DNA of 64,000 nucleotides, from assembly GCA_020310875.1 (NCBI GenBank), contig CM035407.1:68400158-68464157 (forward strand), written 5' to 3'. Below, one piece after another: positions 1 to 11,188 of the stretch (its first letter is position 1; every line of letters begins with the position of its first letter). The translations under genes were made by a program, and so were the position numbers. The stretch comes from Ceratopteris richardii. Lineage: Eukaryota; Streptophyta; Polypodiopsida; Polypodiales; Pteridaceae. Below the pieces are notes generated by a model. That model did no database searches, was not told where the DNA came from, and saw only the letters and a program-made list of their open reading frames with translations.

Positions 1-310
1 AGATTCCTATTACACCTGATGCAAAACCTAGCAAACAAAGAAATTACACATTCAATGATAAATATTGTGCTAAAATAAAGGAAGAAATTGACAAGCTCCT
101 GGCTGCCAATTTCATCTATGAGATTGAGTATACAGAATGGATATCTCCTATAGTTGTAGTACCAAAAAAGAATGGGAAACTTAGGGTATGCATTAACTTG
201 AAGAAAGTGAATGCTGAAACTATAAGAGATAGCTACCCATTGCCTATAACAGACCATCTCTTAGAGAGAGTTGCAGGGAAGGAGGTTTATAGTTTTTTGG
301 ATCGTTTTTC
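1..310 (+). pseudogene. Gyp-1 reverse transcriptase, N-terminal part
   Basis: Translation gives the fingers region of a gypsy RT, with SPIVVVPKKNGKLRVCINLK followed by YPLPITDHLLERV and YSFLDRFS. A TGA then falls where the conserved G-Y-N-Q motif should start. About 20-25 codons normally found before the GIYAFRVMPFGLTNAP block are missing and the frame changes, so the RT is split here. The 5' side is cut by the window edge. Confidence 0.8.
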
Positions 311-1762
311 ATGATACAATCAGGTACCCATTATGGTCTTGGAATCTATGCTTTTAGGGTTATGCCCTTTGGGTTAACCAATGCCCCATCAACTTTTCAA
401 AGATTGATGTGTCATATCTTCAAAGAATTCTTGAGGAATATAATGGAAATTTATGTGGATGATCTTTGTACTTTTTCATTAAAAAGACAAGATCATTTGG
501 AAGATCTAGAAAATATATTCAGGAAATGTAGAACATACAGAGTATGTTTAAATCCAGAGAAGTGTGTGTTCTTTGTAAGACAAGGGAGAATGTTAGGTCA
601 CATAGTCTCCAAAAATGGAATTTCAACTGATGAAAGGAAAATTAAGGCTATAGTAGAACTTCCAAAACCAACAAATGTAAATGAACTTCAAACCTTCATG
701 GGACATTGCGGATATTATAGAAAATTTGTACACACGTTTGCTGACATTGCAAAACCTTTGTATGCCTTAATCATGAAATTTGAGTGGACCAAAGAGTGTG
801 ACCGAGCTTTTGAGACTCTAAAAACTTGTTTGGTAACAGCACCAATTCTGAAAACACCCCAGTGGGATAAAATTTTCCATGTCCATGTGGATGCTTCAAA
901 TTATGCTTTGGGATGTGTGTTAGAACAACCAATAGAAGGAGGCAAATTGGATTTCCCAATTGCTTATGCTAGTAGGCAACTGAATTCAGCAGAGAAAAAT
1001 TACACAACCACTGAGACGGAAGGGTTGGGAATGATATTTGCTGTGAAAAAATATAGACATTACCTTTTGGCCAACAAGTTTAAATTCTTTGTGGATCACC
1101 AAGATTTACTCTATTTAGTAAACAAACCTTGTCACACTGGTAGGATAGTCAGATGGTTTCTTCTACTGATGGAGTTTGAGTTTGAGGTTGTGGTCAGACA
1201 AGGAAAAACACATTTGAGAGCAGATCATTTGTCCAGAATCCAAGCTAAAGAACCAAGTTCTCCTTTAGATGATGACTTGCCAGATACATATCTGTTCAAA
1301 GTAAAAAGTATTCTTGAATGGGCCATGACTTTAGTACCTTTGCTAACCATGGGACCTTGTAGAACATTTGGAAATAACACACATTTAGTATTACAAAGCA
1401 GGAATTTTATGTTGCTAGCTGGGCACTTGTATCACCTCAACCATACAGGCATACTGGAATATTGTGCTCCGGAGGAGGAGCAACAGGAATATCTGAGAAG
1501 AGCTCATTGTTGGAACCCTTGTAATCATGCTTCCATAATAGTCACCCTAAGTAATCTCAATAGGATGGGAGTACATTGGCCTAATAAGATTCAAGATGTA
1601 ACAAAACATATTGCTAACTATTGGGAATGTCAGTCCTTGCAAAATTCAGAACTTATAACTCTATATTGGTTTCAGAAAAACTCAGAATGGAGTGAGAACA
1701 TCATTGAGGAATTGAAAAGAAATAAGAAAGAGAAAGTGCAGACTCAAAGAATTTACAAGTGA
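311..1762 (+). pseudogene. Gyp-1 reverse transcriptase palm and RNase H
   Basis: The 483-codon frame holds FRVMPFGLTNAPSTFQ at residues 15-30 and the catalytic YVDD box at residues 48-51. The RT connection (LGHIVSKNGIS) and an RNase H domain follow; the latter has VHVDAS, a TETEGLGMIFAVKKYRHYLL block and VDHQDLLYL. The first ATG is only the first Met after the upstream break, not a natural start. The final ~130 residues are the poorly conserved linker to integrase. RT and RNase H would copy element RNA to DNA in cytoplasmic particles. Open on its own, but cut off from the RT N-terminus by a frameshift. Confidence 0.85.
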
Positions 1763-3168
1763 TTTCTGAAGAGTATCAATTAATAGGAGATCAATTGTAT
1801 AAAAGAGAGATGGATGGATATTTAAGAATTTGTGTTCCTGAAGATAAGTATGTTGAAATGTTAGAAATGGCACATTCTGGAGTGGCAGGAGGTCATTTCT
1901 CAAGTGAAAGGACTGCTAAACTCATACTATATTCTGGTTTTTGGTGGCTGACTCTATTTCCTGATGCAAGAACATATGTAAAATGATGCGACATTTGCTA
2001 GAGAGTGAGTCAACCAAATAGAAGAGATAATATGCCATTAATACCTTTAATTTCAGTAAGAGCCTTTAGTAAATGGGGGTTGGATTTCACTGGACCCATA
2101 CATCCTCCAGAAAAACAATCCCATGCTGAATACATAATAGTGGCCACAGATTACTTGACCAAATGGGCAGAGGCTAGAGCTACAAAAAAGAATGATGCTC
2201 ATACTACTGCAAGATTTCTCTATGAAAATATCATCACCAGATTTGGACTACCAATTGAATTGGTAAGTGATAGGGGGACTCATTTTTTGAACCAAATCAT
2301 AGAAAACATAACTGAATATTTCATGATTAGTCATAGAAAGTCAGCCCCATATCACCCACAAGCCAATGGATTAGCAGAAAGTACTAATAAAGTACTTTGC
2401 ACTGTATTGTCAAAATTGGTAAACACAAACAGGAATGATTGGGATTTACAACTTAATCATGTCCTATGGGCCTATAGAGTGGCATACAAAACTCCATTAG
2501 GAACCACACCATTTAATTTGGTATATGGACAAAATGCAGTTCTACCTTTGGAATTCCTCATTCCAACACTAAAGGTGGGTAGTCAATACAATTGGACTGG
2601 ACATGAGTTATCTGATAGAGTAATGGAATTAGAACAACTGGGAGCTTCTAGACTCCAAGAAATTATGAGTATATATGCAGACAAGAAAATGCAAAAAGCT
2701 TATCATGATGTTCACATAAAAGAAAAAGATCTACAAGAAGGAGATTTAGTTTTGGCATACACAGTAAAGGAACATCAAAATAAATTTCAGAAGAAAGGGC
2801 ATGGACCATATATTATCAATCAGATCAATAATAGTGGAGCTATTCAATTAGCTAATATAGATGGAGAAATCATGCCAAACTTCATAAGTGGATGTAGAGT
2901 TAAAAGATATGATCTTCCGTTAACTGCTTCTGAATGGAGAAGATTACATCAAGCTCAAAACAGGAAAAAAGAAGAGGAAAACATTAGAAAAGAGGCTCAA
3001 CAGGAGGCAAAGGAAAGGATAAGAAAAACCAAAAATCTTAGAGAAGTCCTTTTGTGTTACACACTTCTAAAACAAAAAGAACATTTGCCTGTGCTCAGAA
3101 GCAGGTACAGTCTTCAAATGATCCTCATCCACCTCAAACAAGCAAAGAACAGTTGTATACCTATTTGA
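1759..3168 (+). pseudogene. Gyp-1 integrase
   Basis: Residues encoded by 1759-2003 form the HHCC zinc-binding domain (HSGVAGGHF ... CDIC), interrupted by TGA at 1984 and TAG near 2000. The catalytic core follows in the frame from 2005: D in GLDFTGP, D in VSDRGTHF and E in ANGLAES, with exactly 35 residues between the last two (DD35E). The C-terminal segment ends in a charged helix-like tail (about 2950-3030) rich in K, E and R. The same type of tail follows integrase in Gyp-2. No chromodomain is visible. The core could be read through only if the two stops were absent. Confidence 0.85.
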
Positions 3169-4333
3169 CTCAAGGAAATAATAAAAGGGCAGTATATGAA
3201 GCTCAATATCAAAAGATATTGGATGACTACTCGTGCAAAGCAACTGATTGGATTCAAGAGGAAGTAGAACACTATGAAGAACTCCATGATCATATGATGG
3301 CAGCAGAGACAAAGGAAATTTTTGTCAAAAAAGAAGTGGAACTGTTAGCATATTTCAAAGAGCTACAAGGACCTCCTGAAACTAGAACTACAGTTGTAGT
3401 AAAGAAGAAGGTTCAGAAGAAACATGTACAAAAGAGGAAGTTAACCAAGAAAAGTAAAGGAAAATCAGTAGCAGAATCTGTACCAAGGATGGAGACAGAG
3501 GAAGTAATAGTAGAAGAAGATAAGTAGGAGGAATCTATGGCTGTGAAAGAATCAAGAATGGACAAATCAGGAGTGGCAGGCTCTTCACAATTTTCTTCAG
3601 ACTCTGAAAGCGATATTGAAAACTTTTTGTTAAAAAGTTTGAACTTATCAGTGCCTAGTACACCAAATGTGATAACACAAGCCTCTGAAAAAAATAAAAC
3701 ACCAGTGAGAAGTTACAAGGAAAGCAAGTCCAAGAAGAAGCAGCAAAGCAGGTCAGTCTTGAAGAAGAGAGAAGGATATTGAAAGGCAAAGCAGTGATGA
3801 TGGAAGAAGATAGTGAAGTAAGGAAGGAATTCAGCTGTGGATTAGTGGATTCAAGATTAAAAACAGTAAGGACAAAACCTTTACATCAAACCTATTTCAA
3901 ATTGGATGAAGGGGAAGTAGAAGCAGAAAAAGAAGTTCAGTTATGCAGTTCAGCACATAAACAAAAAGACACAGATCAAATCAGGGAAACAGAAGAAGTA
4001 GGGGAAAAGAAGAATGCTCAAGAAGTAGAAGAAGGAATTACAAAAAATAAGATCAACCAAAGCATAGAAGACATACTATATGATTTGAATCATAATGAAG
4101 AGTTCACAACTATAGAAAATCAAGGACAAGAGGAAGATATGGATCTCATGAATATAGATGAGCAAGAGGAAGGACAAAAATAGCAAATAATTAATGATCA
4201 AATAAAACTCTCTGTAGAGACTAGATCAACCCTAAATCAGGAAAAGGAAATACAGGAAAAGAAAGGACATCTTTTTGAAGAAGAACCACAAGGAATGGAG
4301 AAACAGAAGGCAGAAGAAATGGAGACAATTTAA
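3054..4333 (+). pseudogene. Gyp-1 post-integrase ORF, N-terminal Lys/Glu-rich part
   Basis: Downstream of integrase the element does not stop. An overlapping frame opens at 3054 and continues, with breaks, for over 3 kb. This part is read in three pieces: 3054-3527, 3537-3782 (same frame, one stop between) and a shifted frame from 3779 to about 4333 with a TAG at 4181. Composition is strongly K/E/S-rich with a basic stretch near residues 120-145 of the first piece. No known domain is recognised. The position is where some plant gypsy elements carry env-like or accessory ORFs. Low complexity makes chance openness less unlikely here than in the C-terminal part. Confidence 0.55.
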
Positions 4334-4370
4334 AGACACATCAAGGTATGAATAGAAGGAGGAGCAGATA

Positions 4371-5294
4371 TTGGAACATAAGGAAAATGTTGCAGACAAA
4401 GAAGAAATGAAAGCAGATAAGGGTTATGAAGAACAAAAGCACCAGGTCATAGAGTATGAGGAAGAAGATGAAGGAGAGAATGATTGCAAGGAAGAAAAGC
4501 AGATAGAAGTAAAACAAATGGAATTAGAAGCTGGGTTGGAAAGAATACCTAAAGATATAAGATCTACTTGCAAGATCATTATGAGCAATATAGAACAATT
4601 CAGACCATCAAGTAGAAACATGATCATATCAGGAATGGTGGCTGAATCTGAGTTTGTAAGAGGCAACAGAATCATTAATGAGCACAGGAAAGAAAAGGAG
4701 CAGTTAGCAGAACAATTGAGAATTTTGCAAGAGAAAAATGAGGAATTGACACACAGAATGATTTCCCTGGAAGAATTGGAAGTTCAACAACAGAACAAAA
4801 TTCAATTTCATGAAGAGAAATGTGCAAAACAAACAGAGCATAGCAACAAAATGGAGATGGAGCTGAAGAAAATTGAAGGGAGATACAAAACCCTGCAGAG
4901 TTCATATCAAATTATGGTCAAAGCCAATGAGGAAATAAACAAGTTATTAATGGAAGAAGTTCAGTTGAAGGAAGAAAGCAAGACTGTTCAGGTGACACAG
5001 GATGAGAAGGAAGATCTGCACAAGGAAATTATGAGATTGCAAACAGAGTTGAAAGAAGCCGAGGAGTTGGAAAAACAAGCCAGTATACATGCTGCTACTT
5101 CTATGAGGGGATATAATAAGTTACATATGGATATAGAAAAAGAGAGAAGTGATTGGCAGTTGAGTTTGGAAAAGGAAAGAAATGAGTGGAAATCAGAAAG
5201 AGAGTTATGGACCTCCCAAAATAGAAGTTTAATGTTGACAATAGAAGAGCTACAGAAAAAATTGGAAAAACCACAAACCCATGTGGAAGAGTAG
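4371..5294 (+). pseudogene. Gyp-1 post-integrase ORF, coiled-coil section
   Basis: A 307-codon frame, almost entirely charged helix: residues about 95-300 show heptad-like spacing of L/I/M among E, K and Q (for example EQLRILQEKNEELTHRMISL). This indicates a long coiled coil. The only interruption between it and the next section is a TAG at 5292-5294, after which the same frame continues. That suggests one ancestral protein. No signal peptide or membrane segment is seen, so a classical envelope protein is not supported. Confidence 0.6.
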
Positions 5295-6370
5295 GTAGAG
5301 ACTACACAAGCAGAAGAATATGAAGTAGGACAATATGGTGGTGAACAAGAGAACAAAGCATCAGATGAAGAGTACTCAGAAGAGTTTGTTCAGAAACTTC
5401 TGACAGACAGAGAATCCAGAATGGAATTTATTAGAAAGATGAATAATGAATATGAGGAACAAATTGTTAATTTTGCTCTGAATAAAGGAATAAATCCGGA
5501 TCAACACCATTGGGCTGCAGATGGCTTAGGTATACCCTTTTGCATGATTATGGAAAGCATTAGAAACTATCAATTGGCAAGGGTAGGATTACCTCCAAAT
5601 ACGTATTTAGAATATGAAGAAGACATCAATGTGACAAAGGAGTTATTCGAAAAAGCTAATCCTAAATGGAGAAATAGGTGGTTGGATGCTAATAAAGAAT
5701 GCAGAAAAATATGGAAAGAAGCACCAGTACAGTTAAAAGTCAATCCAGCATATTGTCCAGTAGCTAGGAGAAGGGATTGGACAATCTTTTGGGAAAGAAG
5801 GAAGGAGGGACAGATTCCATCAAAATGGTTGAATTTTCCAAAGATAGCAGGCCCAAAGGCAGGAACAGCAAAGTCTGTCATATCCACATATAAAGATGTC
5901 AATGATCCAGCATGTATTTTATTAATCAGAGTAATGAGACTCATATTGGCATGCATAGAGACCTTTACAGATACAGATGCCAGAGATCTCAATTACATTG
6001 GGTTTAATTCACCAACTGATGCTTTATTATTTGATCTCAGTGAAACACCAAACAGGATATGTATGATGGCTTATTATAGCAGAACAATATTTTTGGGTAG
6101 CCATTATCTCCAGATTTTTGAAGATGCATTTGATTATGGATTTTTTGAAGAGAATCAGAAATATTTGGAAATTTGTCAGTAGTAACAAAATCTCGACTCA
6201 CTACCTATGAAGCTGCATACACAGAGTATCTGAAGAAAGATGTAATAAACAAACCAGAGGCTGTTCTGCAATGGAGAAAATCATTATTTGAGATGGTGAA
6301 CAACTTGAACATTACTGAAAGGAAAATCCATGACCTACTGTCACATGTATATGAAAGAAAAAAGAAGTGA
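5295..6370 (+). pseudogene. Gyp-1 post-integrase ORF, C-terminal globular domain of unknown function
   Basis: The frame of the coiled coil continues from 5295 to 6182, then shifts by one near 6180 and runs to 6370. About 250 residues from 5421 on have globular composition, with many aromatic residues (HHWAADGLGIPF, NPKWRNRWLDANKECRKIW, RRDWTIFWERR, DLNYIGFNSPTDALLFDL). It does not look like chromodomain, archaeal RNase H, envelope or gag, and I do not recognise it. Its compact, non-repetitive sequence inside the element, just before the polypurine tract, argues that it was a real element protein. Confidence 0.6.
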
Positions 6371-6426
6371 AGGAAGCATTCATGGAATATCAGCAAGAAT
6401 GTCTTTTGTCAGTAGCCAAAAGGTCT

Positions 6427-6439
6427 AGGAGGGGAAGAA
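6427..6439 (+). promoter_or_regulatory. Gyp-1 polypurine tract
   Basis: A purine-only run (AGGAGGGGAAGAA) lies directly before the LTR start TGTTAGAGG. This is the expected primer site for plus-strand DNA synthesis, and it fixes the plus orientation of the element. Confidence 0.8.
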
Positions 6440-7009
6440 TGTTAGAGGAAGTATTTTTGATGTAAAAATAATTGTACAATGCCAAAAAATTGTAAAACTA
6501 TTTATGCAAATGATGTAAAAATGAGGAAGAGTCTTCCTCATGTAGATTAGAATCATATGTATTTTTTCTAGAATTTTTGGAAACTCCTAGATAGTATATT
6601 TTTAGCTTAGAAGGGAAAAGGACCAAAATTCAAGTGTGAAAAGGGACACTTGAAAATGTATAAAAGACAATTTCCTCTATTTTGAGAAGGTTGGTTATTT
6701 GTATTTGATGCTATCCAAGTAAAGAGAGAGTTTCCTACAGAAAGTCCTGATTCTTCCTTTTGTGTGAATTTCTTTGATTTGTTGAGTCTATTCTATGTGT
6801 ATCCATGGAATTTGTAAGCTTCTATTCTGCATCTCTGATGAATGTGTATGAAGAGAGTTGATTCCTGATGTGTTGAGTGAGAAATTGCTGAAGAATGATG
6901 CGGGAGATGTAAATCATCAAATTTCATAGAATTGCGACTGTCTCGTTTGAAGGTTACAGGTATCATTTTTGAGATTTGACTTCATGATTGTTCTACTGAG
7001 AAAATAACA
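6440..7009 (+). repeat. Gyp-1 3' LTR
   Basis: Begins TGTTAG after the polypurine tract and most plausibly ends at ATAACA (7004-7009), giving 570 bp with a short TGTTA/TAACA terminal inversion. The right end is inferred from that inversion because the 5' LTR is outside the window. A TATA box lies at 6659-6666. Confidence 0.65.
6659..6666 (+). promoter_or_regulatory. TATA box of the Gyp-1 LTR
   Basis: TATAAAAG about 220 bp into the LTR is the likely U3 core promoter. Transcription would start roughly 30 bp downstream. Confidence 0.5.
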
Positions 7010-7139
7010 CACTTTAGACACCAAGATCATTGGAAATGGTGTAGTATTGGTCAAGATAATCAAAACCCTAGAAATTCCTCTTCATCTTCATTATTTCTCA
7101 GAAATCTAGCCAGTTTTCTCTTATTTCTTGGATCCTATC

Positions 7140-7743
7140 ATCTAGAAGGGGCTGTGGTCTCTTGTATACTTCCAGGATTGACAAATATAAGATGTATTGT
7201 TGATTCTTTATGCTAAAATGATTGGAGAGGACAACTCCAAAGGTTAACAACAAACAACCATCCTTCCTTTGCCATACTTCAATTCCCAGACAAAAGTGGA
7301 GTAGACCTAAGTCTGTCATTTATAACAATGAGAACAACTAGCTTGCTATCCCTTTTCGTTATATACAAGTTAGCATCAGAAGTACTTCTTTCAAAACTCA
7401 TATTTTTGAAAAAACTATCTATCGGTTGGTACCACTCCTGTGGAGCTTGCTTAAGTCCATACAAAGCTTTCTTCAACTTGCAAACTTTATTTTTTGAATT
7501 GGGCACCTCAAAACCTCGTGGTTGAGATACATATACCTCCTCCTTGAGGTGACCATTCAAAAATGCAGATTTGACATCCATTTGGAAAATAGGCGAGGCC
7601 TTTTGTGTAGCTACTGCAAGTACCATCCCAATAGTTGTCATGCATCTTGTTGGTGCAAAAGTTTCTTGAACATCAAATCTTTTGATTTGTGAAAAACCTT
7701 GTGCAACTAAACTTGCCTTATACTTTTCTAATGTTCCAAACAA
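7140..7743 (-). pseudogene. Ty1/copia reverse transcriptase fragment
   Basis: The minus strand encodes an isolated piece of copia RT: KASLVAQGFSQ, QETFAPTRCMTTIGMVLAVA, MDVKSAFLNGHLKEEVYVSQ and LKKALYGLKQAPQEWY, then after a break MTDLGLLHFCLGIEVWQR. The catalytic YVDD region is degraded (residues VLIVINDRL). No matching gag, integrase or LTR is attached, so this is an orphan fragment. It ends abruptly at 7743 against plus-strand element DNA. Confidence 0.8.
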
Positions 7744-8970
7744 ATAATGAGGAATGGACAGAGATAAACCAGGTCGAAGTCACACCCGACAATCAACAAT
7801 CACATATACAGAATCAAGAAGCATCCACTGAACAAACACACCTCATTCAGTTGAACGAAAAGTCACAAATCAGCATAAAAGAAGCTTCAATCACGCATAA
7901 AGATGCATTACCACCCATGAAAGAAGAAATAAAAACAAGCATGGAAAAAGAAAGAGATCTACAACAAAATATGGAACAAATTGTGATTGAGATTCCGGAT
8001 GACACGACCCAAGGTAGGTCAGTAAGTACGGGGACGACAGAGTTCAGGAGGGGGCAGTGTTGAGGGAGAGTCCAGCAAAAAGAAGAAAAGAAGAAGACAA
8101 AGAAAGAAGCTTCACTAAAAGTATTATATCTTAATACATATCTCTGTAGTAAGCCCCACAGGGGCACGCAACACCCATCTCTGCACAGAGCCCCACAGGG
8201 GCATACATCAGGGGAAGGTACGTCGATGACAAGGGCAGATCAAGACCAACAAGTATCCATGAAGAAGTGCAAGAAGATATTTGGCAGATCCTGATCCTTA
8301 AGGAGGTCCTTCAACATCTGGGTCTTCGGAAGGTCCAGATCAAAGGGTGAAGGTCCACACCTTCATACCTTCCACTGGTGGTGTGCGTGGCAGCCCGACT
8401 TAACACAACAACCCAGATTTAAAAGAAGCGATTGAAAATGATCCATGGGTTGCGAGCGGTGGAAAGAAGTAAACGAGCTGCAGACAAGAAGTGAAGCCTA
8501 TCAAGGGATGACAGAGACAAAGAGGGGGAGAGTGTTTCAGAGCAAAGAAGAGCAAAGAAGCAGAGAAAAAGAAGGGCCCCAAAATTTTTCTAAATTGGAC
8601 ACTTTATTCTTGTATTATAGTCATTTTGTAATATATTTTCCGATGTAAATGCACTAGAGGAGTCCTATAGATGCATGCCCATAGAGATTTATAGCTTACC
8701 TTTGTAAATTAGTAGGAAATTAGCCTTTCAGTTAATAAAGTGCCGATCTCTTGTGTGAAAGGACCATTTTTAGAGCACATGTATATAAGTCAATTTGTGA
8801 CTCTTTGTAAGGACTTTTTGCCATTGTGAGAATCAAGAGCACAGAATTTCGAATTTGTGTCTTCTCCTCTCTGTATCTTCTTCTTTGTGAGCTTGTGTGC
8901 ATGTGTGATGCTTTGAAAGTGTGCTTAGAAGTGTTGTCTATCCATGAAAGTGCATGCTTGTTGTTGGTAA
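7744..8970 (+). mobile_element. 3' end of an unclassified LTR element: ORF tail, polypurine tract, LTR
   Basis: 7744-8063 is the tail of an open frame rich in E, Q and T, ending TTEFRRGQC-stop. The purine run AGGAGGGGG at 8047-8055 precedes TGTTGAGGGAG at 8058, the pattern of a polypurine tract plus LTR start. A TATA-like TATATAAG lies near 8782. The LTR's right end is not certain: I see no clean CA end before about 8970. A TCCCTCAAAC at 9208-9217 could be an inverted match to the start and would extend it. Confidence 0.45.
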
Positions 8971-9420
8971 GGTGTGTGCAAAGTGAAGGAAGTGCTGAAG
9001 TGTAGGAAGGTCATTCCTATGACTCAGTATTTTGCTCATAACTTGGAGCAGGAGTGTCAGAATCAAGTGAAAAGACCACCATTGGATGCGTCTTCTCAAG
9101 AGCTTCAAAATGAATTTTCTATTCACTATATTCGGAGTTTAGAGCTGAGAGAAAAGCTCGATTTACTGTTGAATTCTGCTCCAAATGTCGCGACACCATA
9201 ACTGATCCCTCAAACTTGTTTGGAATAGATCTATGCTTGTTTGCACTTTGGGAGAGTTCATTTGCATTGACCCTCATTTGAATGCATGTCTTCATACACT
9301 CAGCTAGGTTTTGATACTCCTCAGATTGATAAATAAAGCATGAATCCCCACTATATGCACTTGAGGGGGATCGAGGTATAGTCTCTTTATCCACAAGTCC
9401 ATAAGTTGGTTCTTAGGTAC
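8971..9420. other. Unassigned segment between two elements
   Basis: Short open frames exist on both strands (8974-9201 plus, 9119-9394 minus), but neither shows a domain I recognise. The segment lies between the putative LTR on the left and the LTR remnant of element E on the right. It may be the rest of the left LTR or older DNA. Confidence 0.3.
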
Positions 9421-9482
9421 ACAAGGATCCTTGATATTGCTATTGTTGGACTATTGATATTGACTCCAACAATCCCCCCTTC
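9421..9482 (-). repeat. Element E 3' LTR remnant and polypurine tract
   Basis: On the minus strand AGGGGGGATTG is followed by TTGGAGTCAATATCAATAG. The end GACTCCAACA on the plus strand at 9462-9471 matches the outer end of the E 5' LTR (ATTGACTCCAAAA at 13680-13692). Only about 50 bp of LTR similarity is visible. Confidence 0.6.
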
Positions 9483-9513
9483 AATGTCATAATGGTACAA
9501 GGTTTAATAACCT

Positions 9514-10320
9514 TCAAAAGTTCTGATGTCTCCAAATATCTCTTAACTTCTTTCCACTAAATCTTAAGCTGGTTGTGTATGAACCTGTATACTTGAGAAA
9601 TTGCAAATTGAATGTCTTGCTGCGTAGATATATCAAGCAATCTACTACTTGACTATATAATGTAGCATCAAATGGTTTTGAATCTGCATTTGATTGTAAC
9701 AACACATAATCTAACATCCATAAGTGTCTGCATAAGCTTGGAATTTTTCATCTCAAACCTTTACAATAATTTCTCAATGTATTTCTGTTGTGCCATGTAG
9801 ATACACTCATCTCTGTACTTGAACTCAATCCTGGGACTTATAATAATCATATCACTTTGTAGTGCATCTTGAACACTACTTGGTTCATTCTCAACTAAAG
9901 TAAGAGCTAAAACATTATGAATCTCAAAATTTTCTACATAATTTACCTGGTCTTCTTGTTGTCTCCTTGTCTTACTTCTGGTTCTTTCAGTGTATTCCTT
10001 TATACCACTATCCTTCCAAGTTTGATATAACCACTTTGGTGTATTCTTGAAAAGTGGTGGTGTCCTTTTTTGTTCCTCAATATCTCTTTCTTCTAGAACT
10101 CTAGAACCTTCTCTAACTTCATAAGTTGGGACTTCAAGAGGTACTCATGTAGGACTAGGTACTAGAGTAGGTAATGAAATTCTCTCTTCACCTATATCTC
10201 TTAGGGTTTGAGAAGGTTCATCAACCCCCTTGTATGGCTGAATGCAAGCATCCAAATTCCTTCTGAAAAATGCATAGTTATCTGCCTTTATGAAATTTGG
10301 AATCTTGTCCTTCTTATCAT
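9514..10320 (-). pseudogene. Element E: linker and residual RT, core deleted
   Basis: After integrase the minus strand shows the usual acidic linker, then ENEPSSVQDALQSD, the start of RT. This is joined almost directly to IEFKYRDECIYMAQQKYIEKL, which belongs near the RT C-terminus, and then to SKPFDATLYSQVVDCLIYL. Roughly 190 residues including the YVDD catalytic box are absent, and RNase H is nearly gone. The element cannot have encoded its own RT after this deletion. Confidence 0.75.
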
Positions 10321-10324
10321 AAAT

Positions 10325-11131
10325 CTAACTTTCTGCAATATATGCATTGCGTGAGAGTAGGATATCACCTATATCTGGAACATAGAATCTGTATCCTTTG
10401 CTTTCAATTGCATAACCAATAAAGAACACTTTAATGGCTTTTATATCAAGCTTCCCATGATCCTTCTTCTCAATGTGAACATAAGTTGGGGAACCAAAAG
10501 CTTTGAAGTAATTCACATCGGGTTTCTTCCCATAATAAGCTTCATAAGGTGTAAGAACCTTTAAAGCTTTTGTGGAAGACCTATTTAGAATGTGATTAGC
10601 TATATGCACTGCATCAAACCAAAACTTGGGAGAAAGATTTTTGGATGACATCATAATATGCATCATCTCAACAAGTATCCTATTCTTTCTCTCTGCAATA
10701 CCATTTTGTTATGGCATGTAACCAATAGTGAGCTGATAAGAGATACCTTTGTCTTTTAAAAAAGACTTAAAGTCTTTAGACATGTACTCTCCTCTCATAT
10801 CACTTCTCAAAATCTAGATCTTTGATTGAATTTCATTTTCAACCATAACTAAGAACTTCTTGAAAGTAGGAAAGACCCTTGACTTCACTTTAAGGCCATA
10901 GATCCATGAATATCTTGAGAAATCATCAATGTACATAACAAAGTACTTGTAACCTTGAGTAGAATCTGTTCTCATCGGACCATTCACATCTGAATGTATG
11001 ATCTGCAACTTCCTTGTGGCCGTAATAGATCCATGTTTCTTGAAATGTAGTTTGTGAAGCTTTCCTTCAAGACATCCTTCACATGATTTTGCATCATCTG
11101 GTAAAGCAAAAGTAGGAAAACTCTCCACCAT
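10325..11131 (-). pseudogene. Element E integrase
   Basis: 11131-10814 carries the end of the GAG-pre-integrase zinc region (CEGCLEGKLHKLHF) and the first catalytic segment (HSDVNGPMRTDS, FVMYIDDFSRYSWIY). 10666-10325 carries the conserved C-terminal block (FWFDAVHIANHILNRSSTKAL, TPYEAYYGKKPDV, FIGYAIESKGYRFY). The second catalytic Asp and the Glu region between them are broken by stops. It would have inserted element cDNA into the host chromosome. Confidence 0.8.
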
Positions 11132-11188
11132 ACCTTGATCTTTGATACGCTTGAGAGCTGTGTAACTAATATGACCAAATCTAGCATG

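Larger units (their letters stand above)
1..7009 (+). mobile_element. Gyp-1: Ty3/gypsy (Tat-like) retrotransposon, 5' end outside window
   Basis: Read in order on the plus strand: reverse transcriptase, RNase H, zinc-binding plus catalytic integrase, a very long extra reading frame, a polypurine tract and one LTR. RT-RH-INT order is that of Ty3/gypsy, and the RT/integrase wording resembles the plant Tat lineage. Gag, protease and the 5' LTR would lie left of base 1. The frame is broken by several stops and frameshifts, so the copy is dead. The lineage name is from family knowledge, not a search. Confidence 0.85.

Noticed and set aside
4371..5294. Coiled-coil ORF as an envelope or host kinesin/myosin-like gene
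   Set aside because: No membrane segment, signal peptide or motor motifs; it is in frame with the rest of the element's 3' ORF and lies before its polypurine tract.
9119..9394. Minus-strand ORF as a host gene
   Set aside because: No recognisable domain, and conflicting open frames exist on the other strand; support is too weak.
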